Of a stretch of DNA of 64,000 nt, positions 11,227 through 24,736 are shown piece after piece. The notes under the pieces are model-generated. The model was not told the DNA's origin, did no database searches, and saw only the letters and a list, made by a program, of their open reading frames with translations. The first letter of the stretch is position 1. Each line of letters begins with the position of its first letter. Position numbers and translations under genes: made by a program. The stretch comes from Laetiporus sulphureus 93-53 (taxonomy: Eukaryota; Basidiomycota; Agaricomycetes; Polyporales; Laetiporaceae), in NCBI RefSeq assembly GCF_001632365.1, contig NW_024468513.1:1303876-1367875 (forward strand), in the 5' to 3' direction.

Positions 11227-14200
11227 ATGCAGTATCCGCACGCGCGCTCCCGCTCTCGCGAGGCCTATGCCCACGCTTCCTCCAGCAGCTCCCTCTCCTC
11301 CGCAGCCCCTTCCGACCTTCTCCCCGCAGCCTCCAACTCCAGCCAGTCTGATATCGGCACCGATCTCTCCGCCTCATTCACTTCTTCCTCTTCCTCTCAC
11401 TCGCACTCGTGCAGGCGCAACCCCGTCGCCAGCCCGTCCCCCGCCCCTGCGCCCAGCAACAAACACCGCTTCTTCGCTCTCGCGCGTGGCCACCGCGCGA
11501 CTACCTCGAGTGCAAACCCGATGGGTCAGGTCCTCGCATCTCCAAGCTCTAATCCACCACCTAATGTCGATCCACCACGCCCCAGTTCCCCCGGTGGTCG
11601 CTTCAAGCGTGCATGGGGCCGCAGGAAAAAATCCGAGGACATCACCTCCGTCTTCTCCTCAACGAGCAAGGGCAAGGAGCGCGCGAGCAGCGACCTCCCA
11701 CCGTCTTCCTACCCCGGCTCCTCCGTATCAGACCTTTCCCACACCATATCGCGTACCAGCTCGGATAGCCATGGGCTCCCAGGCGGCCCGCCCACCACCC
11801 GCAGCCCCCGCGCGCTGAATCCCATTCAGATCGCATCAAACAAGCTTGGTTTCGGCGGGAAGCGCACCGTCTCTGGACAGTCGCCAAAGTCGCCAAGTTA
11901 CAGCGGGTCGCCGCCACCGCCGCCGCCCAAGGAGCCTCCTCTTTCACCGCCACTCGCCGCGCCACAGCCGTCATTGCGAGCACCGCGTACTGCGCACATG
12001 GGTGTTCATCCAGATGGACCACCATTATCGCGGATCCGGAGTGCGGTAAAGGATCAACTGCCACCGCTCCCTCCTCATCCATCGGTACCCTCACCCCCAT
12101 TGTTCGATAAGGAGCGCGAGCGGCTCAAGGAGGATTGGCGGAAGAGCGACTCGACGGTGATGTCACATAGCACGATCCGGCCAGGCGCGCGGGGAGGTAA
12201 CCGCTCGCCAAGGCCCACGTCGGTAGCTGAGTCGAGCCACTCAGGGAACACCATCATTCCGCCAGTCAATAAGCGACTGAGCGCGCTGATCACGGATGCG
12301 GAGTTCAATGTGTTGGAGGAGGGCCCCGGGGACCATTCAGACTGGGAGGAGGAAGAGACGGAGGAGATTCCGGGAATATCATGCAGAACAGAGGAGGCGC
12401 TGGAGAGGGTCGTATCAAGAGAGCAGCAAAGGGAGAAGGAGATGCGGAGGACAAAGTTGACCTCAAGCCCTGCAGGATCGATCAAGACGCGCAATCGCAG
12501 GTCAATATCGCTCAATCTTGGTCCGGGGCATGGGACGCGAACGAGCGTCGTCGAAGAGATGGTGCCGATCCCACCCAAGGCGTCCTCCTCTGTCGGTCAC
12601 GCAATGAGCGTGCCGAACACGCCGCTGTCGGCCACGCATTCACGGGACGCGCCAACGCTGACGCGGGCTGCTGCGAACGGATTTATTGCACCAACGAGTG
12701 CGCCCGGCGCACTACATAGCACGGGCAGCAACATTAAGAGCAAGCTTGCCGCGTGGACGGCCGCAGCGTCGATGAGCCAAGGCGAGCGCCCACCCCCACC
12801 GACGTCCAGGCGGAAGGTGCAACAACAGCAACTACAGCAAAACCGGAATGCAGCCCAGATGCGCTCAACCTCGCCACAGACAGGTTTCCGCCAGACTGCA
12901 GTGAGCATGACGGGTGGCCTGGGCCCCGCGGCGATGGGTCTGGGAAAGCGTGCGGTGTCGAAGGTCGGCCGCGCATGGGGCTTGGGATCGTCCAGTGCAA
13001 ATATGAGCGCGGGCCCGATGACATCGGCGTCGATGACCTCGCTGCAGTCGACGGAGGTAGGCCTCGGGCGCACGGTGTCACGCGATTCAACGAAGATGCA
13101 CGCGCAGGCGGGCTTTGGAGGTGGTGCTCACGGAGCCGGACAGAAGAAGCGCCGTTTTGGGCACCGCGCACCGAGCGTCGCGCCGAGCCTGACGTCGTCG
13201 TCGGCATCTGCATCGGATTTGGATGGATTCGCATTGAGCGGGCCGAGCTTGGGGAGGAGGGTGCGCGGGCCGAAGAGGACGCCGTCGGGCGCGAGTATCA
13301 TTGGTGGGTTAGTGTTTAAGCGGGATCTGAGGACGTGTGTGAAGGAGTCGGCGATAGACAGCGTGAAGGAGGCGCTGGCGGCGGAGGAGCTGGAGGGGAA
13401 GGTCGAGGATAGGCAAACGGGCGAGGTGGTGCTCGTTGCGCTGGAAGAGAGGAGGCTGCCGGCGGTGGTCGTGCGGTGTGCGCAGCATTTGATGAAATGG
13501 GGTGTGGAGGAAGAGGGTCTGTTCCGGTGAGTCCTAACGAAGCACAGTTATGCGTGATCGCTCATCTGCTGTGGCAGAGTGAGCGGACGATCGTCGCACG
13601 TCGCCAAGTTGCGGTCAGAGTTCGATGCAGGTGGGTGGTCTGCCCTCATCGCCTGATCAGATGTTCTTATACCCCCGTACAGGCTCCGACTGGGACATGC
13701 AGAACTGCGATCCCAGCGACCTCGACCCACATGCCGTCGCGTCCATCTTCAAGACGTTCCTGCGCGAACGTAAGTGGCGTGCTCATCCCTCAGGATGTAC
13801 TTTGTGTCCGTGCTAAGATAGCTCCGATTGCTTCCGCAGTGCCTGAGTCGATACTCACCTCCAATCTGATTCCGTACTTTGAATCCGCGCTCGGGGCAGA
13901 AGGGGAAGCGGCTCGCACAAGCATTGATTCTTCTGCGGATGGGTCCGTTAGATCCGCGGCGCCCTCGCACCACCGTAGCGGCTCTGCACTCTTGCGCAAG
14001 GCGCCGTCACTCTCGACGCTCGCCGTGCCAGCCTTCGCGGGCAGGCGCGCCATGTCGGAGAGCCTGCTCAACGCATTGGCGTGGCTCATTTCGCAGCTCC
14101 CGCGCGAGAACCGCGATCTGCTGTACACGGTAGTCGAGCTCATCCGTGCGACAGCGGCGCGGAGCAAGGAGACGAAGATGCCGTTGGGGAATCTGCTATT

Positions 14201-16130
14201 GGTGTTTTGCCCTAGTCTGAACATGAACCCTACGTTGCTCCGCGTGCTCTGTGAGCATGAGAGCATATGGCAGGGTGTGCCGAAGCCGCAGCCCGAGGAA
14301 GAGCCGGACGTGGAGGAAGACGGCGCTGGCGTCAGGGCTACATTCGTGACTGCTCGAGAGACGGTGCATGCTGGGGATAGCGGGTCAGATATCATCTCCA
14401 GACAGCCATCCTCTTCCTCGACGGATGAGCCTACCGAAGACGAGGAGTCGAATCTCAACACACCGGAAGACGCTCAAGGTGCGGCTGTAGCAGTTTCTGA
14501 TGATGGCCACCTCAATAAAGACGAATATCGACATACACATGTAACGCCTGAACTTGTCTTGCTCCCGCCTATCAGTCCCATTTCGCCTGTCTCGCTCAAA
14601 GATGATTCCTCGTATGTGTCCGCACCCGAGCCATCTTCTGCAGCGCCCACACGCTCTCCGAGCCCTGCAGTGCCTGATGGCTACAGTTCACATGGCGTTC
14701 CTCCATTGTCGTCGTCTGCCGAGTCGCTCAGCTCGCCGTCAGAGACGTCCGCAGAGCCTTCATCACCGGAGCCACACAGCCGACCCTATGGTCGTCCCTC
14801 AATGGACACAGACACCGATGTCGAATTGGACGAACGTGAAGAGCCGCACTCGAGCAGCATAAATCAGAAGCCGGTGCAGCCGCACCCGATGAGCCGCTCG
14901 CAGGATTCCTTTGGCGTGCTGGTGGATACAGAGAAGGTCGACATGGCGCTGCCTTCAGCGCCGCCCCGCCCGCTGGTCAACACGCGTGTCAGCCCGTCTG
15001 CACCTCTTCCGGCTGCGCTGGGGATTTCGGTGCCTTTCCCTGCCACGGGTGGGAGCACGCCTAACACGCCGATCTCGCGGCGCAAGTCGTTCGGCACACT
15101 GCTCTCGTTTTCGAAGATGCGCTCGGTGTCTGGCACGAGTGTCGGCTCCGCGTCCAGTGTGGAAGCTGCTCAGGCAAGCGCTGCTCCTGTAGTCGTGAAC
15201 AGTCCGCCACCGTCGAGCTGGGGCCGTTCAAAGCGGCCATCCCTTCATCTGCTCCTGCAGAAGCTCTCGGGATCGGGGCTGAACAAGCAGGCAGCTGGGA
15301 CGGCATCGGTGGACGTGAATGTTAAGACGCAGACTGCCGTATATTCGCAGCCGTCGGGAGCATCAGCGTCGCTGCCCGCGCTATCCCTCGTGCGCTCGTT
15401 GAGTCCTGTGCAGAAGCCGAGTCCAACGACGTCAGAGTCCATGTCCCCGGTGTCGCCTCAGTCGATGAGCCCCGAGTCCATCGTCCAGCAGGATATGCCT
15501 GTGAGCAGCGTGCCTGTCGCCCCACCGAAGTTGGATACTGCGATATCGTCGTCCCCCATCACGCTTGGATTCGACGGAAGTCCTGTGATAGAGCGTGTGA
15601 CAGCCAAAGCAGAGATCCCAAGTATAGTCAAAGTCGATGCGCCGGCAGAGGAACTCGAGGATAACGACCAAGACGAGGATGTGTTCTTGTCTCCTGTGTC
15701 GCCCTCGCCGCGCTCGATATACCCACGCTCGCGCACGGACTCATTAATTCCCTCGCTATACACGACCCCTCTTGGAATGACGCCCAAGACGCCTATTGCT
15801 GATCTGTATCAGGTGCAAGGCCGCTCGCACAGTGCACTGGGCTTTTTTGAGGCGGTTGGCGGGCGATTGGAGAAGGAGATGGAGGAAGAGGGTAAGACGG
15901 TGGAAAATGGCTGTGGAGGAAGTCAGAGAGGAAAACTACGTGTGATGAGAATGGCTCGTTCGACTTCGGAAGCCTCGCAAATGTCGCAGTTGTCGCAGGT
16001 GTCGTACTCATCATCGATGCCATCGATCATGGTGAACGTAGAGGGGACGCAGGAAGATTGGGCGCAGAGTGTGCTGATGGCGGCGCATAGCTCCGGATCG
16101 ACAAAGAAGTTGCAAGATACGGCTACGTAG
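11227..16130 (+). CDS. Large RhoGAP domain protein (1576 aa)
   Basis: A GTPase-activating protein for a Rho-family GTPase. Four exons (11227-13526, 13578-13630, 13683-13769, 13840-16130) sum to 4731 nt, an exact 1576 residues plus stop. The catalytic domain spans about residues 690-900. It starts at GLVFKRDLRTCVKES, carries the arginine-finger loop as EEGLFRVSGRSSHVAKLR, and continues through DPHAVASIFKTFLRELPESIL to LLLVFCPSLNMNPTLL. Everything N-terminal (about 680 residues) and C-terminal (about 670 residues) is low-complexity, rich in Ser, Pro and Thr, with many SP/TP sites, so phosphorylation control is likely. Three closely spaced introns fall in the GAP domain just after the arginine finger. 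No BAR, PH or C1 domain is visible. Which GTPase it acts on cannot be read from sequence. A Cdc24-type RhoGEF lies 5 kb upstream. Confidence 0.93.
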
Positions 16131-17385
16131 ACGTCCGGCTGCTTTCTTTTGGTTTGATTTTTTATTGCCTTTTGTTTTCGGTCCGATATTGATGTTGCCT
16201 GCACATGTTACGCTGTTACGGAGCTGCTGACGGGCTATGCTGGCCCAGACGCCACGGACTGGTTATGCTAATCCTAATACTATCATTTATGTTCTTTGCA
16301 TTTGGATCAGTTATTCTTGGATCCGGTCATTATGTCGCACGCAACTCTTCTCGCGCTTCAGTCTGCATTACACATCCCCGTCATTATTTCTGCATTTGAT
16401 ATCAACTCATTCATGACCTCATAACCCATCATTTATTCACATTAGTCAAAGTACGCAACTGCTTCATACTCTGTACGACGATTTGTCTATCGTGCGTGCT
16501 ATTTCATGACAATTGACATTAATGAACGCGTACCTTCTGTGCAGAGTCAATATTGTTTGATGAAGCTTCCGCGCGATCGGTGATGGGCGGCCACAATGAA
16601 TCTCGCGATCACTCCGTCAGTTAGCATTGACAATTACCTACTCCTCCATTTGTCATGCTATCTCAGTGATTCATACGCGCAGTCTTGTGTGGTCTCGTCT
16701 TCCTGCCCACGCGGAAACCGTCATGAAACGGCATGATTGCACATGCATCGAGAACTGCGATGTGCGACATGCGTTAGTGCGCGTCTACACCGAGCAACAA
16801 CTCACTATATCGAGGGTCGAGCTCAATCAGTTCCGCGGTTCGGGTCTTCCGATAATATGAAGTTCGGAAGCTGCTCGCGGCATGCTGGGTGCCACGAGGA
16901 AACGTAGTCATATCCGGTAGGCACGCATGATGCAGCAACTTGATGTAGCCTGCGCTGCCATCGACAGTCTTTGCACTTAGATCTTCTTACCGTATGCCCT
17001 TCCCGTCGCTCCCCTGGCAGCATGAGCATAAGATCGCCGCGCTCGGTGCTTTTCAGGCCACGCGTTCAGCATCAGGATGCCTCATGTTCCGCCCATAACC
17101 TTGATATCCAGGGCCCACCGCCCTAAGGAGGCATTCTTGTTCAATCGCGGATGACTTACTGATGCACACGGCAGACTGCTGCCACCGATCCTCATCCCAC
17201 CGATGATGGCAGGGCCGAGCACACGCACAGACGCAAGCGCGACGGACTCATGCTCGTCATCAACGGTGGGTGCGATCACTTCTCGTCCCCCGCTATGCAC
17301 TGCCACAGTGTGGACGCGGGCAGCATGTCTGCTCACACTAATACTTCTCATGGACCGGTCGGGAGGGTGCAAAGTCTGAACCACG
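16131..17385. other. Intergenic, no gene supported
   Basis: T-rich 3' flank of the RhoGAP gene, followed by about 1 kb without a coherent reading frame. The only frames are under 110 codons and lack recognisable motifs. Confidence 0.5.
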
Positions 17386-18830
17386 ATGCCCTCCGTCCTC
17401 ACATCATTCGTTCAGGTCGCCTGGAAAGTGGCGGTGACAGTGACTGCATTGCGATGCGCGCAAAGCCTCATACTGCTGGTATCCTCCTGTCAATGGCGTA
17501 CCTCTCTCTTCACCTCCGACATCCTGCAGCAGAACGGGGACGCTCGCTCCGTCACCGAAGGAGAGAAGGAGAGTGCAGAGCAACCAGATGAAGAAAACGA
17601 ACAAACGCAGTTGAAGGTCGAATGGCTGAACCAGGAGGTCACCTTCTGGAGGGGCATGGAGGGTCTAGCTAGACGGGAGATCTGGAGGAAGGAATCAGCG
17701 CTGCAGAGGATAGAGCTTTCGTTGCAAGCACAGACGAAGAGACTGAAGAGTCTCGAGTCACAGCTACATGTTGCGGAGCTACTTGCTCTAGAGCGCGAAC
17801 TTACCTCGGAAGAGGAGCTCAGCAGGCTTCAGGCTGCCTTGACATCCGCACGCACCGAGGCATCAGACGTGCAGAATCGCCTCCAGGTAGAGGATGTCCA
17901 ATCGGACGCGGATGCCGTACAGCTCATCCTCGACCTGAACTCGGAGATTTCGCAAACCGCTGCACTGCTCGCAGATGCCTTCCGTGCAGAAGGCGTCCGC
18001 AGCGGTGTCGAGTTCACGGCAGCGCTGATACGTGCCAGGGAAGCGGTGGGTCCAATCATGGCGGAGCTGTTGGAGTCCATCCATCACGAGGAGGACCCTG
18101 TCCTCGTCCATATTGCATTGCAAGCCGACATGGTGGCCTTCACATCCGGCATCATCTCTGCTTGGGACTTCCAGCATCAGAACAACACCACCTTCGCGGG
18201 CATATACAAGCAGATGTGCAAGTCCGGTGCGTACCTTACACGGCTTACGGGCTAGTCTTACTAATTCTTCTGGAAGCAGAGAGCCAAATTGTGTCAGGAC
18301 ATTGGCGCGCGCTGACGCGACGATATTCCAAACAGCGACTGTACAATGGGCGGGACCTCACCGAAGGCTTCAGTAGACAGCTGATGGAGCGGCTCCGCGA
18401 CATCCTCGTCGTTTCCGGAGCGAGCATCGACGAACCACTCATGCGCGGCGGGATCTACTCGAAGCTGGAGACAATCACTGGCACCGCACTGCGGCTTCAA
18501 CAGATGATGGGGGAACAAATCATCTCGCACGACCTAGAGGTCGTCTCCGTGCAAGTGGATGACGTCTACAACGCAGAGCAGATGGAGGACATGTCCGATG
18601 TGGAAGGGTTGGCACCGGATGAACAGCGGTCGTTGCATGTCCTGTGTACCATCGCACTGGGTCTGCGGCGATGCACGAAACCCAGTGGCGGTTTAGGAGA
18701 CGAGCTTCAGGTGACGACCCTGGTGAAGCCCGGGGTGATCCTCGAGACCTTGATGTACGACCTGGGCCTGGTGGAAGATGAAGCGGTCGAAGACGAGGCA
18801 CCGAGCCTTGACGAAGGTACCGAATCTTAG
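17386..18830 (+). CDS. Orphan coiled-coil protein (464 aa)
   Basis: I do not recognise a named family. Two exons (17386-18226 and 18277-18830) around a 50-bp intron with a CTAAT branch point give 464 residues. The N-terminus is hydrophobic (residues about 8-33: VAWKVAVTVTALRCAQSLILLV) and could be a membrane anchor or signal anchor. It is followed by an acidic stretch (EGEKESAEQPDEENEQ) and a long heptad-rich coiled coil (about 65-190: RRIELSLQAQTKRLKSLESQL-like pattern). The C-terminal half is mostly helical and ends in an acidic tail (VEDEAVEDEAPSLDEGTES). The true start could lie upstream in another exon. Such helical orphans are common in Agaricomycetes; function unknown. Confidence 0.7.
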
Positions 18831-19155
18831 TTGCGACACAGACACATCCAGAACCGGTTATATCTATGCCTATATATCAGTATGTATATGTAGAGGTACT
18901 CACAAGGTAGATACATTCCTTTTTCGAGAAAGAATCGTATGACAGTAGTAGTGCTGGCAACTAGATGTTCGTTGCGACATAGTTTGGTTCTGTTCAAAAT
19001 ACTGATAGAGTATGAAATTTGCCTCAGGAGCGTATGCGATGCAGCTATTATATTCTAAAGTCCTGAGTAGGTTTATGACGTCAAACACGAACAAACGCTT
19101 TCACATGCGAAGTCGGCACGAATCGATGGCTGCTGTGCATGAGAGTACCTCTGTG
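18831..19155. other. Convergent 3' flanks
   Basis: A/T-rich gap between two converging genes, with short TATATA-rich tracts near 18860-18895. No frame of interest. Confidence 0.5.
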
Positions 19156-20392
19156 CTACCAATCCACGCCATCGAAGATTCGAACAATTGCGTGGACGAG
19201 GGCTTCCACTTTGTACAAGTAGTCGTCGACCAATTCAGTGATGAGCTCCGCGTCCGGGTCAGGAAACAGTTTACTGATTCGAGCATAGACAGTCCTGGGC
19301 AATCAAAGGGGTCAACGTTGAAAGGCAGGTATTGGAGGTAAGCACGGACTCTGCTGAGGCATCGTATTTCTCTGGAGCCTCTACGATTTGCGCCGCATCG
19401 CTTATGAACTTTGCGCATCGTTTCGCGGTCTCCTGGTCTTCCAGCTGTTCTTCCTCAGAGAGGTCATGGTGAAACAGAAGCGTCTTGATGTTGTCTCCTA
19501 TTTCCGTGTGACTGTGGCTTTGTTCCCCTTTGTCACCCGCAAACTGTCCTGGAAAGTGCGTCTGCAGTCGCGACCAGAACATGGTAGGAGGAGCATATAG
19601 AAAACAGTTATGAATGTCCTGCATAATCATAAGCACAATAATACAAACGTAGATGAGAACACGTAGACCGACAAACTCAGCGCATGCATTTCTTATCAGC
19701 CTGTACAAATTCTGGTCTGCACCGTCTTCCAAAACGAGTTTGCGCAGCAGCCTTCGTTCTTCGGCTGCCATCAGAGCGACACCTGCTTGAGAGCGCTCAG
19801 AGTAATATTCGTTCCACCTGAGGGCTATTAGAGCTTGAGAGACAGCCTTTCTGCGCAGCAAGTTCACGTGTGCCAGCAGAGAAAGAAGGTCGATCACTCG
19901 GTCGGCCAAGAATGCTGGCTTCGTGATGTTGTGGATCGCATAGGCAAGCACATGCAGAGAAGGGCAGCTATTCTTCGACATCACTGGCGCTATGTTGTCG
20001 TGAATGTGGTCTGCGAGATCGTAAGCCAGCCATACATGGTTCTACACGGTGAGAACCGACTGTATATATCTCGGTGAAATTGGTCATCTGCATAGTCAAC
20101 ACTTGAAGAGAGGTTCTCAATGAGTATCTGCATGTTTTCATCGTCGCTCATCACGACCGGAGGTATGTGAATGAGGGGTTATAGATACAGAAAGCAATGT
20201 GGCAAGAAAACAGAATCAGCTGGCCACCTGGACATGCTCGTAGCGCGTTTGTCGGAGATTAAAGCAGAGCAACACGCCTGTGGCTTCACAACCTTCCTCT
20301 CTAAAGATGCCTATGTTCATGCGCTGCTCCGTATCGTGAAAGGATCCCATTGCTTCCGATACAAACGTGTACGTATGACTAACAAAAGACAT
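19156..20392 (-). CDS. Hypothetical protein, multi-exon
   Basis: Unrecognised protein. My reading begins at ATG 20392 with exon 20392-20228, then a 27-nt exon 20127-20101, then exon 3 from 20041. The join gives the continuous peptide SSSNHVWLAYDLADHIHDN. Downstream helices (HVLAYAIHNITKPAFLADRV, SQALIALRWNEYYSERS) look like genuine helical coding sequence. The C-terminal exon appears to run from about 19275 to a TAG at 19156 (SKLFPDPDAELITELVDDY). The junction into it is unclear: the best donor at GTGCTTACC and the nearest acceptors differ in phase, whereas a donor at GTTGACC with a 43-nt intron keeps the frame. An alternative start is ATG 20151. Either the splice model or the gene's integrity is uncertain. 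Confidence 0.5.
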
Positions 20393-20738
20393 GATTGAAG
20401 GTGCTACAGTTGGCCGTTGTCTGATACGTGGCCGGTGACGACCGACGACCGCGTCGTCAGTATGTGTACAATACGGTCCAGCCGCGTCGCAAATCCAGTG
20501 TGATCGTCGATGTATTGCAGGCGTATAACACAATGCACTTATAGAGCATCAGGTGAGAGATCACCGAGCGTGTTGAGATCGGCCGCACTATAGGCGCTGT
20601 GCAGGGAGTGCGTTTCGTCACCATATTCTGATTGTGATTCAATGTGTTCCTGTGTGAGGCATGTTGACTCAGCGAGGGCAACAAGATCGATTGTCAATAT
20701 ACGTACATCAAAGTAGTGGTGAGCGAGACTGCGAGGAG
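20393..20738. other. Intergenic, promoter of the orphan gene
   Basis: The gap lies between the orphan start and the GH63 stop on the same strand. No motif or reading frame stands out. Confidence 0.4.
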
Positions 20739-23700
20739 CTACATGGTATGTGAGCGCCACGCTGGCGATGAAATGCTAAAGAGCTCACTCTTGGGAGTTC
20801 TCGGCAGGCGGCAAGTCGCGCCGCTCTGCAAGATATGGTACGCAACAAGACCAGACCTAGTCGGGTTGCGGAGAGGACACGTTAATGTTGACTGCATACA
20901 AGCAAACAGTATCCCCCCACTTACCATCCAGTCTGATGCGATGCACCCAATCCTCGGCCATCGTCTGCGTGGAAGAACTATACAATGGGTGAGTATGCAT
21001 GCTCGCTCCAACAATTACCAAGCCCTAACCTCATAGAACCACACATAGTCACGGAAGTGTGGGTCATGGTCAAACTTAGGGTTTCCTCCATTCGTCGCTC
21101 GCTTGCCCTCCTGGTCGCGGCCAAAGATGTGGATGATTCGGTGCTGGATCTCCTCAGCAACTTCCACAAGGTTCATGTAGTCACCGCTTCCAGTCGGGCA
21201 CTCGACCTGCAGTCCAACGTAAGTAATTGTGGAGAAAGAGCCCACTCAAATACGGACCTGTAGCTCGTCGCCATAATATTGATAGAACCGCTGTAAGCTC
21301 TCAATGAGAAGGAAGTTAACCGCGAGCCCTAGAACATAAGCGTTCTGGTTCAACCACCTCATCATGGACCACATCGCAAGAAGGACATACAGATGGGCCC
21401 TCTCCAGTTTGAGTTTCCTCCGAACATCCCAGACTTGGAATCACCCGGCCAGTAATTCACCTCATATCGCTGGCCCTTTACATCAATGCCCCATGGATGA
21501 TCCTTGTGCTTCTTAGACAAGCTGAGTGCCATAGTGAGCGTTCCGTGGACTCGCTACAATCAATGTCACACGTACGACCGGATGCCATGCTCGCTGAAGA
21601 ACTCGTCCTCGTCAAGCATTTTCTCCAGAATGCAGGTGAGCCGCTCTTTGCTCGCAAGTGCCAGCAGCCTCCGTTCGCCGCGGCCGCGGTCTGTGATCAG
21701 AATAAATTGAAAGATATCCGCGAGGTAGGGTGGTGATAAACATACCCTTCATATTTGCCAAGTTGCGCTCCGCAATCCCCGGCATTTTCTCGATGAACCA
21801 CTCCAAGCGCTTCTTGAAGCCCGGAAAGCGGTTGATCGTGGCCGGCTCCAGCACAAGTGTCGCATACAACGGAATGAGTCCGACTAGGCTGCGTACGGGC
21901 AGTTGCATCGTGTGGCCTGAGGGGAACTGGATGGCATCGTAGTAGAGTCCGTCTTTTTCATTCCAAAGGCCGACTTCGTTCTCGCCCTCCCGGTAGGTCA
22001 TTGCGTCCGCGATAAAAATGAAGTGCTATCACGGAATGCTGTCAGGATGACTTCCAGTCTGAGCCTTTACGGACGTCACCTCAAAGAACTTAGATGCAAT
22101 GTCTTCATAGACATTGTTGTGTTTCGCCAACTCGAGAGCGATATTCAGCCTAAGGCAAAATGTCATCAAACGAAGGCGAAAGAGAACAAAGCGTGCTCAC
22201 ATGTTGAGACAGTAGAAGGCCATCCACGCAGTACCATCTGCCTGCCGCAGGACGCCGCCTGTGGGAAGAGGCTCCGAACGATTGAAGACACCAATGTTGT
22301 CCAGACCGAGGAAACCTCCTTCAAAGACATTGTTTCCCCCTTGGTCTTTGCGGTTGACCCACCTATATGCGAACGGATGAGGCACTGCATATTAATGCGA
22401 GACGTCCCGCTCACCATGTGAAGTTAAGCAACAATTTCTGGAAGACACGCTCCAGGAATTGCAGGTCTTCTCGACCGTACAGCTTCCGCTCGATCTTAAA
22501 CACACGAAACGTTGCCCTGAAAGAGAAACGCGTGAGTGCTGAAGGACTCTCATATTTGGTGCTGAACTCACCATGCATGCACAGGAGGGTTGACGTCGCT
22601 GAAGTTCCACTCATACGCAGGAATTTGGCCGTCGGGCTTCATGTACCATTCGCGCGTCAGCAGATCCAGTTGACTCTTCGCAAATTCGGGGTCCACTACA
22701 GCGAGCGGGATGCAATGGAAAGCAGTGTCCCAAGCTGCAAAGAACGGATACTCCCACCTGAGGTAAATATAGTGAGTATATGCGCTTATATTATAGCATC
22801 TACCAATGCGCACTTGTCAGGCATGGACAGGATGTCATGAATGTACAGATGTTTCCATTCCTGTGGCAAAGTACCATCAGCAGCGTCCTATATTGCGATT
22901 TTACAACATACCCTGTTCCTGACGTATTTCCTCTCGGGTGGCGGCGGCGGCTGTGCAGGATCACCCTGTAACCAGTCCCTTTGAACAAATTGGTAGAACT
23001 GCTTCGTCCACAGCATGCCTGCCAAAGCCTGCCTCATGATTTGCTTCAGATCGTCGGTCATCGGACCCATGACAAGGGCCGCGTAGAACTCGTTCGCCTC
23101 CTCCCTGCGCTCCTCAATTGCATCATCGAAGAGGCCTTCGTCTTCGATGCTGGGATCTTGACCGGGTTTTTTGCGAGTGAGTTTGAGCCGTACGACAGCA
23201 CAACCGCCTCGTGGTGGAACGTCCTTGAAGACATAGTGAGCTGCGGACTTGGTCCCACGCTGCTCGGGGTTCACGTAATCGGCGTCCGCGGGAAATGGTG
23301 TACGCGGCCCTTCCTCTTCCTCCTCGTCAGCTGGCTCCGCTGGACCACCGTTCGTCCTGATTGCGTCGTGCCAAGAAGTATTTGAGTGAATCTTAGCCGA
23401 GAAGAAGCTAGCTTTTCCCTTCTCTTCCTCGTTCTTTACTGGCAAGCGGTGCGACGGAATGAGGTAGTCGTGAAACGCATCCTTCACATACGGTGTCTGA
23501 TTCTGCCCTCCGTACAGCCTCTGGAAGTTGGTGTTGTTTTCTGTGAAAAGCAACTCCGGCTCCACCACGTCTGCCTCTTCTCCATCGGCTGCATCTTCGT
23601 CGACAACGGGAGAACCCGTGGAACTGACGGGAAGTGGAGATGGGAGGCAATACAAGTAATGCCTTCCCAGGGTTGGGTGATTAGCGGTGATGGCGCTGTT

Positions 23701-24736
23701 ACCTAAGGCAGCCATGGACGGCATACGCGGCTTCTCGACGGGCCAAGACCAAGTGTTGGTGAACCACAATTGGGGTATAATGTGCAGCGTCGCAGGCTCT
23801 GGGCCGCGATTATAGGAAGTGATGCGGACGTATATGCTGTCAGGGTCTTGCTCGTCTTTGGCGTACTAAAAGAAGATGAAGCGTCAGAAACAACACGATG
23901 CGATCGTCTTTTTCTTACCTCTAGGAAGACATCCCAATATCTGTCCTCATCGAACACATCCGTATCCAGGATTTCGAATTCAGACACATCACGATCTCTA
24001 TGCATGTTCTCTTGCACGAGCTCCTCATAGGGGTATGCTCGCTGAGGGTACTTGTACAAGAACTTCATGTAGGAGTGCGTCGGTGTTGAATCGAGGTAGT
24101 AGTAGAGCTCCTTGACATCCTCGCCATGGTTGCCCTGGTGTCCGGTGACACCGAAGAGTCGCTCCTTCAGTATGCGATCTTGGCCGTTCCAGAGAGATAG
24201 GGAGAAGTTCAGCAGTCCATGGTTATCAGAGATACCTGCGATGCCATCTTCACCCCACCTGTAAGCGCGCGAGCGAGCGTGTTCATGGGGAAAGTGGCTC
24301 CACGCATCTCCGTTCGCAGAGTAATCTTCGCGAACAGTGGCCTAGATGTATGTACTGTAGTCAGATCGTAGCTTAGAAGTGCAGTGCGCCATACCCATTG
24401 CCTGTCGCTGACATACGGACCCCATCTCTTCCAGTGCAGCTCACGCTTCCTGTCCTGATCTAGGCGATACCGCTCTGCGCCGTGGTAGTCACTGCCCAGT
24501 TTCTCAGCGAGCCTTTCTCGAAAGACCTTATAATCGGCGCTGCCCTCGTCATTGTTGGGAGACGACGAGAGCTCTGCTTTGGCCAACTTGGGCGGCGGTG
24601 CGGGGGTGGTGGCAGCAGGCTTCGGGATGTTGATCGTCAGTGTAGGGTCGGAAGACGAACGGGAGGGAGTGATGTCGCTGTCAACGCCATTCTCGCCTCG
24701 GAAAATCTTGCCTTGAATTTTCTTTGTTTGAGACAT
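20739..24736 (-). CDS. GH63-family glycoside hydrolase, cytosolic type
   Basis: A large multi-exon gene (about a dozen short introns, roughly 1,000 residues). The N-terminal region reads [19 protein letters not shown], then [14 protein letters not shown] after an intron, then [20 protein letters not shown] and [17 protein letters not shown]. This is the pattern of the bacterial-like GH63/mannosylglycerate-hydrolase group, not ER glucosidase I. The (alpha/alpha)6 barrel is seen in [54 protein letters not shown] and [18 protein letters not shown]. No signal peptide follows the ATG ([12 protein letters not shown]), so it should act in the cytosol. An insert near 23560 is rich in Asp/Glu. The last intron splits the Trp codon of QTGW-SGLVAYH, and the frame ends at 20739. 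The substrate, probably an alpha-glucoside or alpha-mannoside, cannot be told. Confidence 0.88.

Noticed and set aside
12075..13234. Several antisense frames of 150-170 codons inside the RhoGAP gene
   Set aside because: Shadows of a GC-rich, Ser/Pro-rich coding sequence; no domain and no independent start context.
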